64,000 nucleotides of DNA, from the NCBI RefSeq assembly GCF_014645495.1, contig NZ_BMLV01000002.1, positions 673,191-737,190 of the forward strand, written 5' to 3'. The stretch comes from Cloacibacterium rupense. Lineage in GTDB: Bacteria; Bacteroidota; Bacteroidia; Flavobacteriales; Weeksellaceae. The notes beneath the pieces are model-generated. The model did not search any database. It saw only the letters and a list, made by a program, of their open reading frames with translations, and had not been told where the DNA came from. Position 1 is the first letter of the stretch. The number at the start of each line of letters is the position of its first letter. Both the position numbers and the translations under genes were made by a program. Shown piece after piece: positions 8,748 through 17,069 of the stretch.

Positions 8748-9071
8748 TTATTCTCTGTCGTCAGTTCTTCTGAAATAGATTTCATCATCGAACCATTCTT
8801 TGATGGCAATAGATGTAGGTTTTGGTAATCTTTCGTAGTTTTTAGAAATTTCGATCTGCTCTCTATTTTCAAAAACTTCTTCTAATGTAGAATTATGCAC
8901 TGCAAATTCATCTAGTTTTTGATGTAATTCTGTTCTGATTTCAGCATTAATCTGTTCAGCTCTTTTTCCCATAATTACTATGGCTTCGTAGATAGAACCT
9001 ACTTTTTCTTCTATCTTATCTCTATCGTAAGTAATCGTGTTTACTTCGGCTTTTGTATCTTTTACGCTCAT
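8748..9071 (-). CDS. rpoZ: RNA polymerase omega subunit (Bacteroidota type)
   Basis: 107 residues. The KVGSIYEAIVIMGKRAEQIN core is the omega/Rpb6 signature, and the acidic C-terminal tail (EWFDDEIYFRRTDDRE) is typical of Bacteroidota orthologues. It stabilises the beta-prime subunit of RNA polymerase. It is 38 nt downstream of bamD, with a TATCTTTG -7 box on the minus strand at 9108..9101 in the gap, so it may have both operon and private transcription. A terminator follows. Confidence 0.92.
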   Translation of the reverse strand: MSVKDTKAEVNTITYDRDKIEEKVGSIYEAIVIMGKRAEQINAEIRTELHQKLDEFAVHNSTLEEVFENREQIEISKNYERLPKPTSIAIKEWFDDEIYFRRTDDRE

Positions 9072-9100
9072 TTTGAGTGATTTATTTTATAATTAGTTTG

Positions 9101-9108
9101 CAAAGATA
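9101..9108 (-). promoter_or_regulatory. Candidate -7 box upstream of rpoZ
   Basis: TATCTTTG (minus strand) fits TAnnTTTG and ends 29 nt before the rpoZ ATG. No clear TTTG -33 element is present at the right spacing, so support is partial. Confidence 0.4.
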
Positions 9109-9109
9109 G

Positions 9110-10096
9110 TTAATTTCTTTTAATTTTAAAAGTAGCAGCAGGAGCAGGAACAGTAATTTTTGCACTATCTATTCTCATTTTTTTAGCTGCTTCTTCGTCT
9201 TTTATTTGTTTTTTGACTTGTTGTTTAAAGTCTTGGCTCTCTTCTAATTTTTTTTGTTTTTCGGTGAGTTCTGCGCGTCTAGCCTCAACTTCTTTTTGTA
9301 AAATAGCAAATGCTTCAGATTCTTTTTGTAGTTTTTCTCTTAGTTCTACTGCGTCTTTGGCATTATCCGTTCCTGGAAATTCTTTTTCTACTGTTCTGGT
9401 ATAAGCTAGAGCATTTTCTAATCTTTCTTTTTTATAATCATAAAATGAATTGATGGCCAATTCTGATTTAGATTTAAGAATATAATTGAAGATTTTAGGT
9501 TTCAATTTAGTTGCAGGAAAGTCATTTAATACGTTTTCAAAAGCAATGTCTGCGGCTTTGTAATCAGCCATTTTAAAATATTGTCTTGCGTTTTCATAGG
9601 CTTTGAACTCTAGTTTGTAGTTGAGTTCATCTATCATTTCATTGATATTTTTTGCTCTTTCAGAATTCGGATAATTGTTGATAAAATCTTGTAATTCATT
9701 AATCGCAGAGTTGGTATTTGCTTGGTCTAGATTATAATCTTGTGAGCCTTCATAGTAGCATAGAGCAGACATATAAGCGGCTTCTTCTCTTCTAGAATCT
9801 TTTGGGAAACTTTCAGCAAATCTTTTGAAGTGATAACCTGCCAGTTTGTAGTTTTTATCATAATACTCAGCAAAAGCAGATTTATAAAGAACTTCTGGAG
9901 CATCGTCTGTACCAGCTACCAAATTGGTGAGCCTTTCATAAAGGGCAAGAGCATCTGTCCATTTTTTCTTTTCAAATTCTTTGTTAGCAACTTTTAAGAT
10001 ATAATCTTTATCAGCACTAGCCATTGCTAATCTGTGTTCTTTATTACAAGACAAAAGCACCAATGCAATTGCCAAAATAGAAAATGTTTTTTTCAT
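9110..10096 (-). CDS. bamD: Outer membrane protein assembly factor BamD
   Basis: 328-residue lipoprotein of the BAM complex that inserts beta-barrel proteins in the outer membrane. A lipobox LVLLSC puts the lipidated cysteine at residue 17. TPR-like helical repeats cover about residues 33-250 (YKSAFAEYYDKNYKLAGYHFKRFAESFP is typical), followed by a coiled-coil lysine/glutamate tail (250-310) that is longer than in proteobacterial BamD. First gene of a probable bamD-rpoZ operon; a CAAAAATA motif (minus TATTTTTG) at 10143-10150 may be its -7 box. Confidence 0.93.
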   Translation of the reverse strand: MKKTFSILAIALVLLSCNKEHRLAMASADKDYILKVANKEFEKKKWTDALALYERLTNLVAGTDDAPEVLYKSAFAEYYDKNYKLAGYHFKRFAESFPKDSRREEAAYMSALCYYEGSQDYNLDQANTNSAINELQDFINNYPNSERAKNINEMIDELNYKLEFKAYENARQYFKMADYKAADIAFENVLNDFPATKLKPKIFNYILKSKSELAINSFYDYKKERLENALAYTRTVEKEFPGTDNAKDAVELREKLQKESEAFAILQKEVEARRAELTEKQKKLEESQDFKQQVKKQIKDEEAAKKMRIDSAKITVPAPAATFKIKRN

Positions 10097-10201
10097 AGAT
10101 GAAACGGTGGAAACTTCTTGATAATGTTTCCTATTCAGTTTGCAAAAATAAAACTTTTTTCGTCAAAAGATTTATTTTAAGATACTTTAACGTAAATAAG
10201 A

Positions 10202-10825
10202 TCAAATTTGGTATCCTAAAAGCGCAAAAACACATAAGTTAAGATGGTTTTTGAGTTTCTTTTCTGAGTTGGTTAGGTAATCTTGCTCATTACCTTTTAG
10301 ATAAATTTCATAGAAATTTTTGTTTCTAATGGTAAAGACTACTGTACCTAATAGTGTAGAAACTATATCTTCTGATTTTGCAGCTCTTTTAAAAACTCCA
10401 GAAACAATTCCTTTTTGTATTACTTCGTCTAAAACTTTTACACAAGTTTGGTAAAACTCTAATAATGTGTTTTTTACGCGGTCGTCATGTCTTAGCTCCT
10501 GAGTTACAAAACCATGAAAATAATTATAAGTAAGTAATTGTTTTACAATAAAATTTATAATTTCTTTCAACTGCATTTCTGGTTTTCCATCTTTTATGGT
10601 TTGGGTAAATTCAGCAAATGTTTCTCTTGTTTTTTGTACTCTATATTGGTAGAGATTCACCATCATTTTTTCTTTTGAGCCAAAATAATAAGAAATCATT
10701 GCAACATTAATGTTTGCTTTTGCAGAAATATCTCTTACAGAAGTGCCCTCAAAGCCCTTTTGGGCAATAAGTTCTTCGGCAACGTCTAAAATTTGTATCT
10801 GTTTTTCAGTAAATTTCTTCTTCAT
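10202..10825 (-). CDS. TetR/AcrR family transcriptional regulator
   Basis: 207 residues. The N-terminal helix-turn-helix (about residues 5-50: QILDVAEELIAQKGFEGTSVRDISAKANINVAMISYYFGSK) is a textbook TetR DNA-binding domain; the C-terminal ligand domain is undiagnostic. It is divergent from the TatD-family gene, and a perfect inverted repeat TTAAACA-N6-TGTTTAA lies between them (10866-10885), a plausible operator for autoregulation. The effector and targets cannot be told from sequence. Confidence 0.93.
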   Translation of the reverse strand: MKKKFTEKQIQILDVAEELIAQKGFEGTSVRDISAKANINVAMISYYFGSKEKMMVNLYQYRVQKTRETFAEFTQTIKDGKPEMQLKEIINFIVKQLLTYNYFHGFVTQELRHDDRVKNTLLEFYQTCVKVLDEVIQKGIVSGVFKRAAKSEDIVSTLLGTVVFTIRNKNFYEIYLKGNEQDYLTNSEKKLKNHLNLCVFALLGYQI

Positions 10826-10865
10826 TCAAATTTAGTTTGAAAGTAAAGATATAAAAAAGTTTTAC

Positions 10866-10885
10866 TTAAACAAACAAATGTTTAA
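10866..10885. promoter_or_regulatory. Candidate TetR operator (20-bp inverted repeat)
   Basis: TTAAACA (10866-10872) and TGTTTAA (10879-10885) are perfect inverted halves around 6 bp. It is 41 nt upstream of the tetR start and 41 nt upstream of the TatD ATG, in the right place to control either promoter. Half-site length and spacing fit TetR-family operators. Confidence 0.5.
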
Positions 10886-10914
10886 CAAAAACGTGTACAT
10901 CTATTGATAATTCT

Positions 10915-10922
10915 TATCTTTG
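10915..10922 (+). promoter_or_regulatory. -7 box overlapping the 5' end of the TatD gene
   Basis: TATCTTTG matches TAnnTTTG and ends 3 nt before ATG 10926. Transcription would begin at or near that ATG, so the TTG at 10920 inside the box is unlikely to be the start codon. Confidence 0.45.
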
Positions 10923-10925
10923 AGG

Positions 10926-11555
10926 ATGTTTTTATTTGATTTTCATCATCATAAAATAGAAAACCCTTGCGGAATTTATAATTTGAGTTTAGGCGAAAAT
11001 TCTCCTACAAGTTTTTTTTCTGTAGGTATTCATCCGAAAAATATTGGTGAAGATTGGGAAAGCTATTTTGAAGAATTAAAGAAATTTTCGATTTTAAAAA
11101 ACTGTGTGGCTATAGGAGAGTGCGGTCTAGATGCACTTATTGATATTGATGAGAATCTTCAAAAAACTGTTTTTAAACAACAAATTCTTTGGGCTAATGA
11201 AATCCAAAAACCAGTAATTATACATTGTGTGAAGCGTTTTCATGAGCTTGTTCCATTTCAGAAAATCGCAAAAGTACCACTAATCATTCACGGATTTAAT
11301 AAAAAGAAATCGATAGCAGAGGAGATGCTAAAACATGGTTTTTATTTAAGTTTTGGGAAATCTGTTTTATACAACTTATCTTTGCAAGCAATAATAAAAG
11401 AAATCCCAATAGATAAGATTTTTTTGGAAACAGATGATGCTGATTTTGATATTGTAGAATTGTATCAAAAAGTTTCTGAAATCAAAGAGATTTCTTTGGA
11501 AGAATTACAAAAAAAGATTTCTGAAAATTTACAATCTATCAATGTTAAGTTTTAG
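10926..11555 (+). CDS. TatD family metal-dependent hydrolase
   Basis: 209 residues from ATG 10926. Family landmarks are visible: FDFHHH metal-binding start, the IGECGLD segment with its glutamate, HC (in KPVIIHCVK), HGF and the ETDDAD end motif. Members are metal-dependent phosphodiesterases or DNases of the amidohydrolase fold. It is shorter than the usual 255 or so residues, as seen in a compact flavobacterial subgroup, and the first motif is HHH rather than HxH. A TTG codon 6 nt earlier is in frame but sits within the probable -7 box. tcdA follows after 52 nt on the same strand. Confidence 0.85.
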   Translation: MFLFDFHHHKIENPCGIYNLSLGENSPTSFFSVGIHPKNIGEDWESYFEELKKFSILKNCVAIGECGLDALIDIDENLQKTVFKQQILWANEIQKPVIIHCVKRFHELVPFQKIAKVPLIIHGFNKKKSIAEEMLKHGFYLSFGKSVLYNLSLQAIIKEIPIDKIFLETDDADFDIVELYQKVSEIKEISLEELQKKISENLQSINVKF

Positions 11556-11607
11556 TCTGTAAGCATCACGTAATCTTATTTTTTTGAAATAAAAATAAAT
11601 TTTTGAC

Positions 11608-12336
11608 ATGACAGATTGGTTGCAACGATCCGAATTATTAATAAAACCCGAAGGAATCGAAAAATTAAAAAAGGCTAACGTTTTGGTCGTTGGTCTTGGT
11701 GGTGTGGGTTCTTTTGCTGCAGAATTTTTGGCAAGAGCAGGAGTAGGAAATTTAACCGTTGTAGATGGTGATGTGGTAGATATTACTAATGTTAATAGAC
11801 AGTTACCCGCATTGCATACCACCGTAGGTAGAGATAAAGTGGAGGTGGTAGCCGAAAGAATTTTAGATATTAATCCAGAAATTAATTTGGTGAAAATGAA
11901 CGAGTTTCTTTCGCCAGAGAGAATGGACGAGATATTAGAACTCAACCATTTTGATTATGTTTTGGATTGTATAGATAGCGTTTCTCCGAAATTGGCATTG
12001 ATTAAAGCATGCCGAAGAAGAAAAATAAAAATAATCTCTTCTATGGGAGCTGGTGGTAAAATGGATCCTAGCAAAGTAATGGTGAGAGACCTAAGCAAAA
12101 CCAACAACTGTTTTTTAGCAAAACAAATCAGAAAAAGATTAAAAAAAGAAGGAATCACTAAAGGTTTCCGCTGTGTTTTTTCTACTGAAATTCAAAATGA
12201 AAGCAGTTTGAAATTGACTGATGGAAGCAATTTTAAAAAATCTTTTTACGGAACCATCAGTTATATGCCGGCACTTTTTGGACTGAATGCTGCCGCAGAA
12301 GTGATTAATTATTTATTAAAAAAATCAGAAGTCTAA
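11608..12336 (+). CDS. tcdA: tRNA threonylcarbamoyladenosine dehydratase
   Basis: 242-residue ThiF/E1-like enzyme that cyclises the t6A37 modification of tRNA in an ATP-dependent reaction. The nucleotide-binding GLGGVGSFAAE lies at about residues 29-39, and RSELLI, NVNRQ, the DCIDSV segment and SSMGAGGKMDP are characteristic of TcdA/CsdL. Length is close to the 250-270 usual. Its stop codon overlaps the upstream-most rnpA ATG by one base (TAATG). Confidence 0.93.
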   Translation: MTDWLQRSELLIKPEGIEKLKKANVLVVGLGGVGSFAAEFLARAGVGNLTVVDGDVVDITNVNRQLPALHTTVGRDKVEVVAERILDINPEINLVKMNEFLSPERMDEILELNHFDYVLDCIDSVSPKLALIKACRRRKIKIISSMGAGGKMDPSKVMVRDLSKTNNCFLAKQIRKRLKKEGITKGFRCVFSTEIQNESSLKLTDGSNFKKSFYGTISYMPALFGLNAAAEVINYLLKKSEV

Positions 12337-12734
12337 TGTCTGAAGATGGAAGTCACAAGATTAGTAATTTTAAATTTTATATTTTGAATTTTAAATATCC
12401 ACAAGAAGAAAAACTGAAACAAAAAAATGATATTTCCTTACTTTTTGAGAAAGGGAAATGGCAAACTTTTGGAAAAATTAGGGTGATTTCGTATTCTTCA
12501 GAAGAGATAACTCAGCACAAATTAGGTGTTTCTGTTTCTAAAAGATATTTCAAAAAAGCAGTAGATAGAAATAGAGCAAAAAGACTTTTGAGAGAAGTCT
12601 ATCGTCTTCATAAAACCGAGTTTTTAGAAAAATTTGGTTCTAATTCTTTAAGTATGATTTTCTATATTTCTCAAGAAAAACCGAAACATTTCAAGGAAAT
12701 TGAAAAAGATTTCTTAAAACTTTTAAAAAAATAA
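12336..12734 (+). CDS. rnpA: Ribonuclease P protein component
   Basis: 132 residues as given; basic protein subunit of RNase P that helps mature tRNA 5' ends. The RNR motif lies in KKAVDRNRAKRLLREVYR. The start is uncertain. ATG 12336 overlaps the tcdA stop and adds 16 residues with no family counterpart, encoded by AT-rich word repeat (GATGGAAGTCACAAG, then AATTTTAAATTTTATATTTTGAATTTTAAAT). A TTG at 12384 gives MNFKYPQEEKLKQ, which looks like the normal family N-terminus, and 116 residues. I list the longer form because ATG overlap with tcdA is plausible; the core protein is certain. Confidence 0.92.
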   Translation: MSEDGSHKISNFKFYILNFKYPQEEKLKQKNDISLLFEKGKWQTFGKIRVISYSSEEITQHKLGVSVSKRYFKKAVDRNRAKRLLREVYRLHKTEFLEKFGSNSLSMIFYISQEKPKHFKEIEKDFLKLLKK

Positions 12735-12789
12735 AAAACATTAGCACGTTTTTTGTAATTTTAGTTTGCGAAATTAACAATTACAAAAA

Positions 12790-13395
12790 ATGTTAGATAA
12801 CATTCCTTACTTTCCGTACATTCTCAGTGCTTTTATAGGTATTGGTTTGGCTGCAGCTTCTGGCTTTAGAGTATTCTTGCCTATGTTTGCAGTAAGTTTA
12901 GCTTCTTATCTGGGTTGGATTCCTATGAACGAAAGCTTCCAATGGTTAGCTGGTTTACCTACTCTTATTACTACAGGAATTGCTACTATTGTAGAAATTT
13001 TGGCATATTACATTCCTTATGTAGATCACTTATTAGATACTATTTCTGTTCCGTTGGCTACAGTTGCGGGTTCAGTTTTATTTGCAAGCCAATTTGCAGA
13101 TTTAGGAACTTTCCCTAGTTGGGCTTTGGCATTAATAGCTGGTGGAGGAACTGCTGCAGCCATAAGTTCCGGATTTGCAGGGACCAGGGCAGCTTCTACT
13201 GCTACTACTGGTGGATTAGGGAATTCTGTAGTTGCCACCACAGAAACCGCAGGAGCAGGAATTATGACTTTTTTAGCTTTAGCTGCGCCTATTATTGCAG
13301 TGATTATAGCAATAGCATTGGTGGTAATCGTTTTTATTTTTGGAAGAAAATTGTGGGGAAAGCTGAAAAGGTCATTTAATACAGAAAATACTTAA
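12790..13395 (+). CDS. DUF4126 family membrane protein
   Basis: 201 residues with about five hydrophobic helices and many glycine/alanine-rich turns (ASGFRVFLPMFAVSL near the N-terminus, AAAISSGFAGTRAASTATTGGLGN in the middle). This is the DUF4126 signature; molecular function is not established. Starts 55 nt after rnpA and is followed by a bidirectional terminator shared with the convergent TPR gene. Confidence 0.85.
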   Translation: MLDNIPYFPYILSAFIGIGLAAASGFRVFLPMFAVSLASYLGWIPMNESFQWLAGLPTLITTGIATIVEILAYYIPYVDHLLDTISVPLATVAGSVLFASQFADLGTFPSWALALIAGGGTAAAISSGFAGTRAASTATTGGLGNSVVATTETAGAGIMTFLALAAPIIAVIIAIALVVIVFIFGRKLWGKLKRSFNTENT

Positions 13396-13417
13396 TTTTT
13401 TACAAACATATTACCCA

Positions 13418-13449
13418 AAAAATGCCACAACTTTTGATGTGGCATTTTT
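13418..13449. terminator. Bidirectional terminator between convergent genes
   Basis: AAAAATGCCACA pairs with TGTGGCATTTTT around an 8-nt loop; A- and T-runs flank both sides, so it can stop transcription from the DUF4126 gene (+) and the TPR gene (-), whose stop is 2 nt away. Confidence 0.85.
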
Positions 13450-13450
13450 A

Positions 13451-15160
13451 CTATTTGTGGTTTCTTAATTCTTTGATTTCTTGAATTTTGACTTCGAATT
13501 CGTCTTGTCTTTCTGGGTGTTTTTTCTTCAATGCTTCGTATGCGGTAATGGCTTTCGTATATAATCTTTGTTCTACATACAATTTTGCCAAAGTTTCTGT
13601 CATTAAATGAGAGATATCACCTGCCTTTTCTTTTACAACGTAATGGGCATCTTCTTTTAGTTGAGAAATTTTAGGATTTTCTTCTATAAATTTATCAATG
13701 ATTTCAGCTTTCTTTTCAATAATTTTTGCAGGCTCGGGTTCAGTTTTTGGCATTTCTCTTCGGTCTATTTTTAACCAATTTTGCCATGTGTTTACAAAAT
13801 TTGGAATATTGCTAGAAGTGTCTTCTATTTTTTCTTCAATTACGACTTCTTCTGTTTCTTTTATCATTTGTTCTTCGGCTGCCATCTCAGAAACTTTATT
13901 TCCAAAAAATGAAATATTGATTATAGGTTTTTCTTCTATTTCAGAAGTTTGTTCTGCAACTATGTCGTCTTGTTTTATCTCTTCAATAGGTTTTATTTCA
14001 ACAGGTTTTGCTTCTGGAAAAATTGTTTTTTTAATATTAGGTATAATAGATTCTTGTTTCTCAGGCGCTGAGGTTTTTATGTGAGCATCTAAAGGATTTT
14101 GAACAAAAGTCATTGGTTTCCATTCAAATGCAACTTCTGGTTCAGACGTTTCTTCTATGATTTCAATTTTTTCTTCAACTTCAACCACTTCTTCTTTGGT
14201 TTCAGAGATTGTAGCTACTTCTTCTTTTACAACAACAAGCTCAGGTTGGATTTCGAATTCTTGAATTTGATTAAAATTAATGTCTTGTTCAGAAGAAGTT
14301 TTTTCTTCTGCTTTTTCTGTTGTAATTTCTTGTATTACAGGTTCTTCAGTTTTTGAAGGAATAGAGAATTTAACATCAGGAAGAAAACTGTCAAAAGCAT
14401 TGAAACTGATTTCTGCTGGCGTAATGTTGGTCTCTTTTATTTGGTCTAAATGCTCTAAAACAATGTCTTTGCTGTAATTTAGGTCTCCTTCTCTGGTTCT
14501 GAAGATGTCATTTTGTTTTTCTTCTTCGGCTGCTAGTTCTGCAAAAATCTTATTTTCTAATTCTAAATTTACTTCTTCATTAAAAACCTCAAATTCATTT
14601 TCTTTTTTATCCAAAATAGGAGTTTCTATTTCGGTGTCGCCAACTACAGAAATTGGGTGAGTTTCTACAGGCTTTTCTGCTTTTATTTCCTCTGTTTCAG
14701 AGGTTATAGTTTCCAAATTTTCAGAACTTATAGTAGAATCTTTGGAAATTTCATCTCCCAATTTATTTGGGATTGATGATTCATTCTCTGTGTTTTCTAC
14801 AATTTTATTAGCTTGTTTTTCAGATGTTTTTTCTTCTACTATGGTTTCAGGAATAGCTTGATTTGGGGTTTCTGTTTCTTTAACCAAATTTATTTTTTTG
14901 AACTTAGTAGGTTCTTTCTTTTCGTTTTCTTTTTTGAAATTAATGAAATGATAAAGAATTTTTTTATCTGTAGTGTAAGCCGCGGTTTTGGTAAGTTCTT
15001 GGTGGTAATTTTCTGTATTAAATTGATGAATAGCAGACAGATACAAAGTTCTAATGCTTTGCATATAAGGAAATTTATCAATCTCTGATTGGAGTACCGA
15101 AATATCTTCTGCCGAAATATTTTCTGGGCGCTGAATTAATTCTAAAACACGTGCATTCAT
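13451..15160 (-). CDS. Large acidic protein with C-terminal TPR-like helices
   Basis: 569 residues. An N-terminal helical segment (about 1-75, VLELIQRPENISAEDISVLQSEIDKFPYMQS) and a C-terminal TPR-like hairpin (about 520-569, LAKLYVEQRLYTKAITAYEALKKKHP) bracket 400 residues of low-complexity, glutamate/lysine/isoleucine/threonine-rich, probably disordered sequence. No signal peptide or membrane span. Such proteins are seen in flavobacterial lptE loci but have no defined function. It starts 2 nt after the lptE stop, so it is in the lptE operon; an envelope-related role is only suggested by context. Confidence 0.75.
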   Translation of the reverse strand: MNARVLELIQRPENISAEDISVLQSEIDKFPYMQSIRTLYLSAIHQFNTENYHQELTKTAAYTTDKKILYHFINFKKENEKKEPTKFKKINLVKETETPNQAIPETIVEEKTSEKQANKIVENTENESSIPNKLGDEISKDSTISSENLETITSETEEIKAEKPVETHPISVVGDTEIETPILDKKENEFEVFNEEVNLELENKIFAELAAEEEKQNDIFRTREGDLNYSKDIVLEHLDQIKETNITPAEISFNAFDSFLPDVKFSIPSKTEEPVIQEITTEKAEEKTSSEQDINFNQIQEFEIQPELVVVKEEVATISETKEEVVEVEEKIEIIEETSEPEVAFEWKPMTFVQNPLDAHIKTSAPEKQESIIPNIKKTIFPEAKPVEIKPIEEIKQDDIVAEQTSEIEEKPIINISFFGNKVSEMAAEEQMIKETEEVVIEEKIEDTSSNIPNFVNTWQNWLKIDRREMPKTEPEPAKIIEKKAEIIDKFIEENPKISQLKEDAHYVVKEKAGDISHLMTETLAKLYVEQRLYTKAITAYEALKKKHPERQDEFEVKIQEIKELRNHK

Positions 15161-15161
15161 C

Positions 15162-15719
15162 TTACCAATTGGCTACAATATCATTAAAAATTTTGTTGAT
15201 AATCCTCTCATTTACAATTTTAACCTGCGAAGTTTCTATTTGGTTAATATCTAAATCACTGCTGAAAATGGCTTCGTCTGTGTAAGTTCTATCAAAACTT
15301 GCTTCTGGGAATTTTTTGTTTTCGTAGTGAACTTTTACTGTTATAACTAATTTATTCTGAGCAGCTTGTATGCTTCCGCCATCTGTGTTGATAGGGTTAG
15401 AAATGGCAGTTGGAGTAATGCTATAATCTGTAATTTCTCCTTCCACTAAAATGTCAGGGTTTTCTATTGCTCCTTTCAAAGTGGTTCTTTGTAGAAACCT
15501 ATTTTGTAGAAGTACAGTAAAATCTTGGCTAAGCGTAGGATTTACCAGAGCAGCATTATTAGGAAAGTTCTTAATCAAAATGGTTTTTTCATCGTGATTT
15601 AATGAATTTCCTGTGAATGTGTAACATGAATTAAGAAGAATAATCAATAAAAAACCAAGTAAAAAATTGCCAAGTGATTTTAAATGATGAATTTTGAAAT
15701 TAATATTTTGAACTTTCAT
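15162..15719 (-). CDS. lptE: LptE family LPS-assembly lipoprotein
   Basis: 185 residues. The hydrophobic FLLGFLLIILLNSC segment is a lipobox with the acylated cysteine at residue 32. The body (CYTFTGNSLNHDEKTILIKNFPNNAALV, then DILVEGEITDYSI) fits the LptE/LPS-assembly lipoprotein family, partner of LptD at the outer membrane. The signal peptide is preceded by about 15 unusual residues (VQNINFKIHHLKSLG) encoded by an AATATTAATTTCAAAATTCATCATTTAAAAT stretch that resembles the intergenic word repeats, so the N-terminus may have been lengthened by repeat sequence; no better start codon is present. One base separates it from the sigma-54 activator gene. Confidence 0.85.
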   Translation of the reverse strand: MKVQNINFKIHHLKSLGNFLLGFLLIILLNSCYTFTGNSLNHDEKTILIKNFPNNAALVNPTLSQDFTVLLQNRFLQRTTLKGAIENPDILVEGEITDYSITPTAISNPINTDGGSIQAAQNKLVITVKVHYENKKFPEASFDRTYTDEAIFSSDLDINQIETSQVKIVNERIINKIFNDIVANW

Positions 15720-15720
15720 T

Positions 15721-17013
15721 TTAATCTTCTAAATTATATTGTTTAATTTTTCTGTAGAGTGTTCTTTGAGAAATTCCTAATTCCTCTGCAGCTCTATTTC
15801 TTCTGCCTTTGTGTTTTTCTAATGCTTTTACAATTAAATCACGCTCATTGTTGATTAATGACAGAGAAACTACTTGTGGTTCTTCTTCTAGGTCTATGTC
15901 TTCTACTCCGTTTTCGTAATCATCAGTAGCATCTGTAATAATGGTGGTAGGATTTTGTACCACTTGATTTTGATTTTCAAAGTACAACAAAGAAGAAGGC
16001 GCAACTTGTTGATTTTCAGTTTTGAAAACCTTTCCTATCAAATCTTTTTCTTGATTAGAAAAATTTTGGCTGCCTCTGTTCTTAATCAGTTCCGAAGTTA
16101 AGGATTTTAAATCATTTATATCGCTCCTCATATCAAAAAGAATTTTGTACATAATTTCTCTTTCTGAATTGAAGTCTGAGCTAGTACTTCCGCCATTTCC
16201 TGGTCTAGAAATCACCGCCGGAAGTTGAGCATTCATTGGGATATATTCTGCCAATTTTGTAGAATTGATGGTGCGGTTCTGTTCTACCACTGTCATTTGT
16301 TCCACCAAATTTCTTAACTGACGAATATTTCCCGGGAAAGTATAGCTTTCTAAATATTTTACGCCATCATCTGTTAATTGCAGTTCAGGCATTCTGTATT
16401 TTTCGGCAAAATCTATTGCAAATTTTCTGAAAAGTAGATGGATATCACCTTTTCTTTCTCTTAAAGGTGGCATATCAATTTGTACGGTATTGAGACGATA
16501 ATACAAATCTTCTCTGAATCTGCCATCTTCTATGGCTCTCATCATATTTACGTTGGTAGCAGCTACAATTCTTACGTTGGTTTTCTGAATTTGAGAAGAA
16601 CCTACTTTCATAAATTCTCCACTTTCTAAAACTCTCAACAATCTAACTTGTGTCTGAAGCGGTAGTTCACCTACTTCATCTAAGAAAATGGTACCACCGT
16701 CTGCCACTTCAAAATAGCCTTTTCTGGTAGTAGTTGCTCCTGTAAAAGCACCTTTTTCGTGGCCAAAAAGTTCAGAATCTATCGTTCCTTCTGGTATTGC
16801 ACCGCAGTTTACCACAATGTAGGGTTGGTGTTTTCTTTTAGATTCTGCGTGAATAATTTTCGGAATGTGTTCTTTACCAACGCCAGATTCTCCGATTACG
16901 AGAACCGAAATGTCAGTTGGCGCAACTTGTATAGATTTTTCAATAGCTCTATTTAAGGCCGGAAAATTTCCTATAATTCCGAAACGATTTTTTATGGATT
17001 GCAGTTCTGTCAT
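15721..17013 (-). CDS. Sigma-54-dependent transcriptional activator without receiver domain
   Basis: 430 residues. The AAA+ domain occupies about residues 5-250 with Walker A GESGVGKE (41-48), the sigma-54 contact loop GAFTGA (88-93) and Walker B GGTIFLDE (106-113). A Fis-type helix-turn-helix is at the C-terminus ([22 protein letters not shown]). No N-terminal receiver, GAF or PAS domain exists, so activity must be set by level, partner protein or the 110-residue linker. It sits in an apparent operon miaB-activator-lptE-TPR, conserved in Flavobacteriia; targets are unknown. Confidence 0.92.
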   Translation of the reverse strand: MTELQSIKNRFGIIGNFPALNRAIEKSIQVAPTDISVLVIGESGVGKEHIPKIIHAESKRKHQPYIVVNCGAIPEGTIDSELFGHEKGAFTGATTTRKGYFEVADGGTIFLDEVGELPLQTQVRLLRVLESGEFMKVGSSQIQKTNVRIVAATNVNMMRAIEDGRFREDLYYRLNTVQIDMPPLRERKGDIHLLFRKFAIDFAEKYRMPELQLTDDGVKYLESYTFPGNIRQLRNLVEQMTVVEQNRTINSTKLAEYIPMNAQLPAVISRPGNGGSTSSDFNSEREIMYKILFDMRSDINDLKSLTSELIKNRGSQNFSNQEKDLIGKVFKTENQQVAPSSLLYFENQNQVVQNPTTIITDATDDYENGVEDIDLEEEPQVVSLSLINNERDLIVKALEKHKGRRNRAAEELGISQRTLYRKIKQYNLED

Positions 17014-17069
17014 GATTTTGAGATTTGAGGTTTAGTGGTTTAAAATTTTAGAGAAATTCTTAAATTTCT

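Noticed and set aside
11529-11945. 138-codon minus-strand frame opposite tcdA
   Set aside because: Overlaps the start of tcdA and the end of the TatD-family gene; no domain or start context; shadow of real genes.
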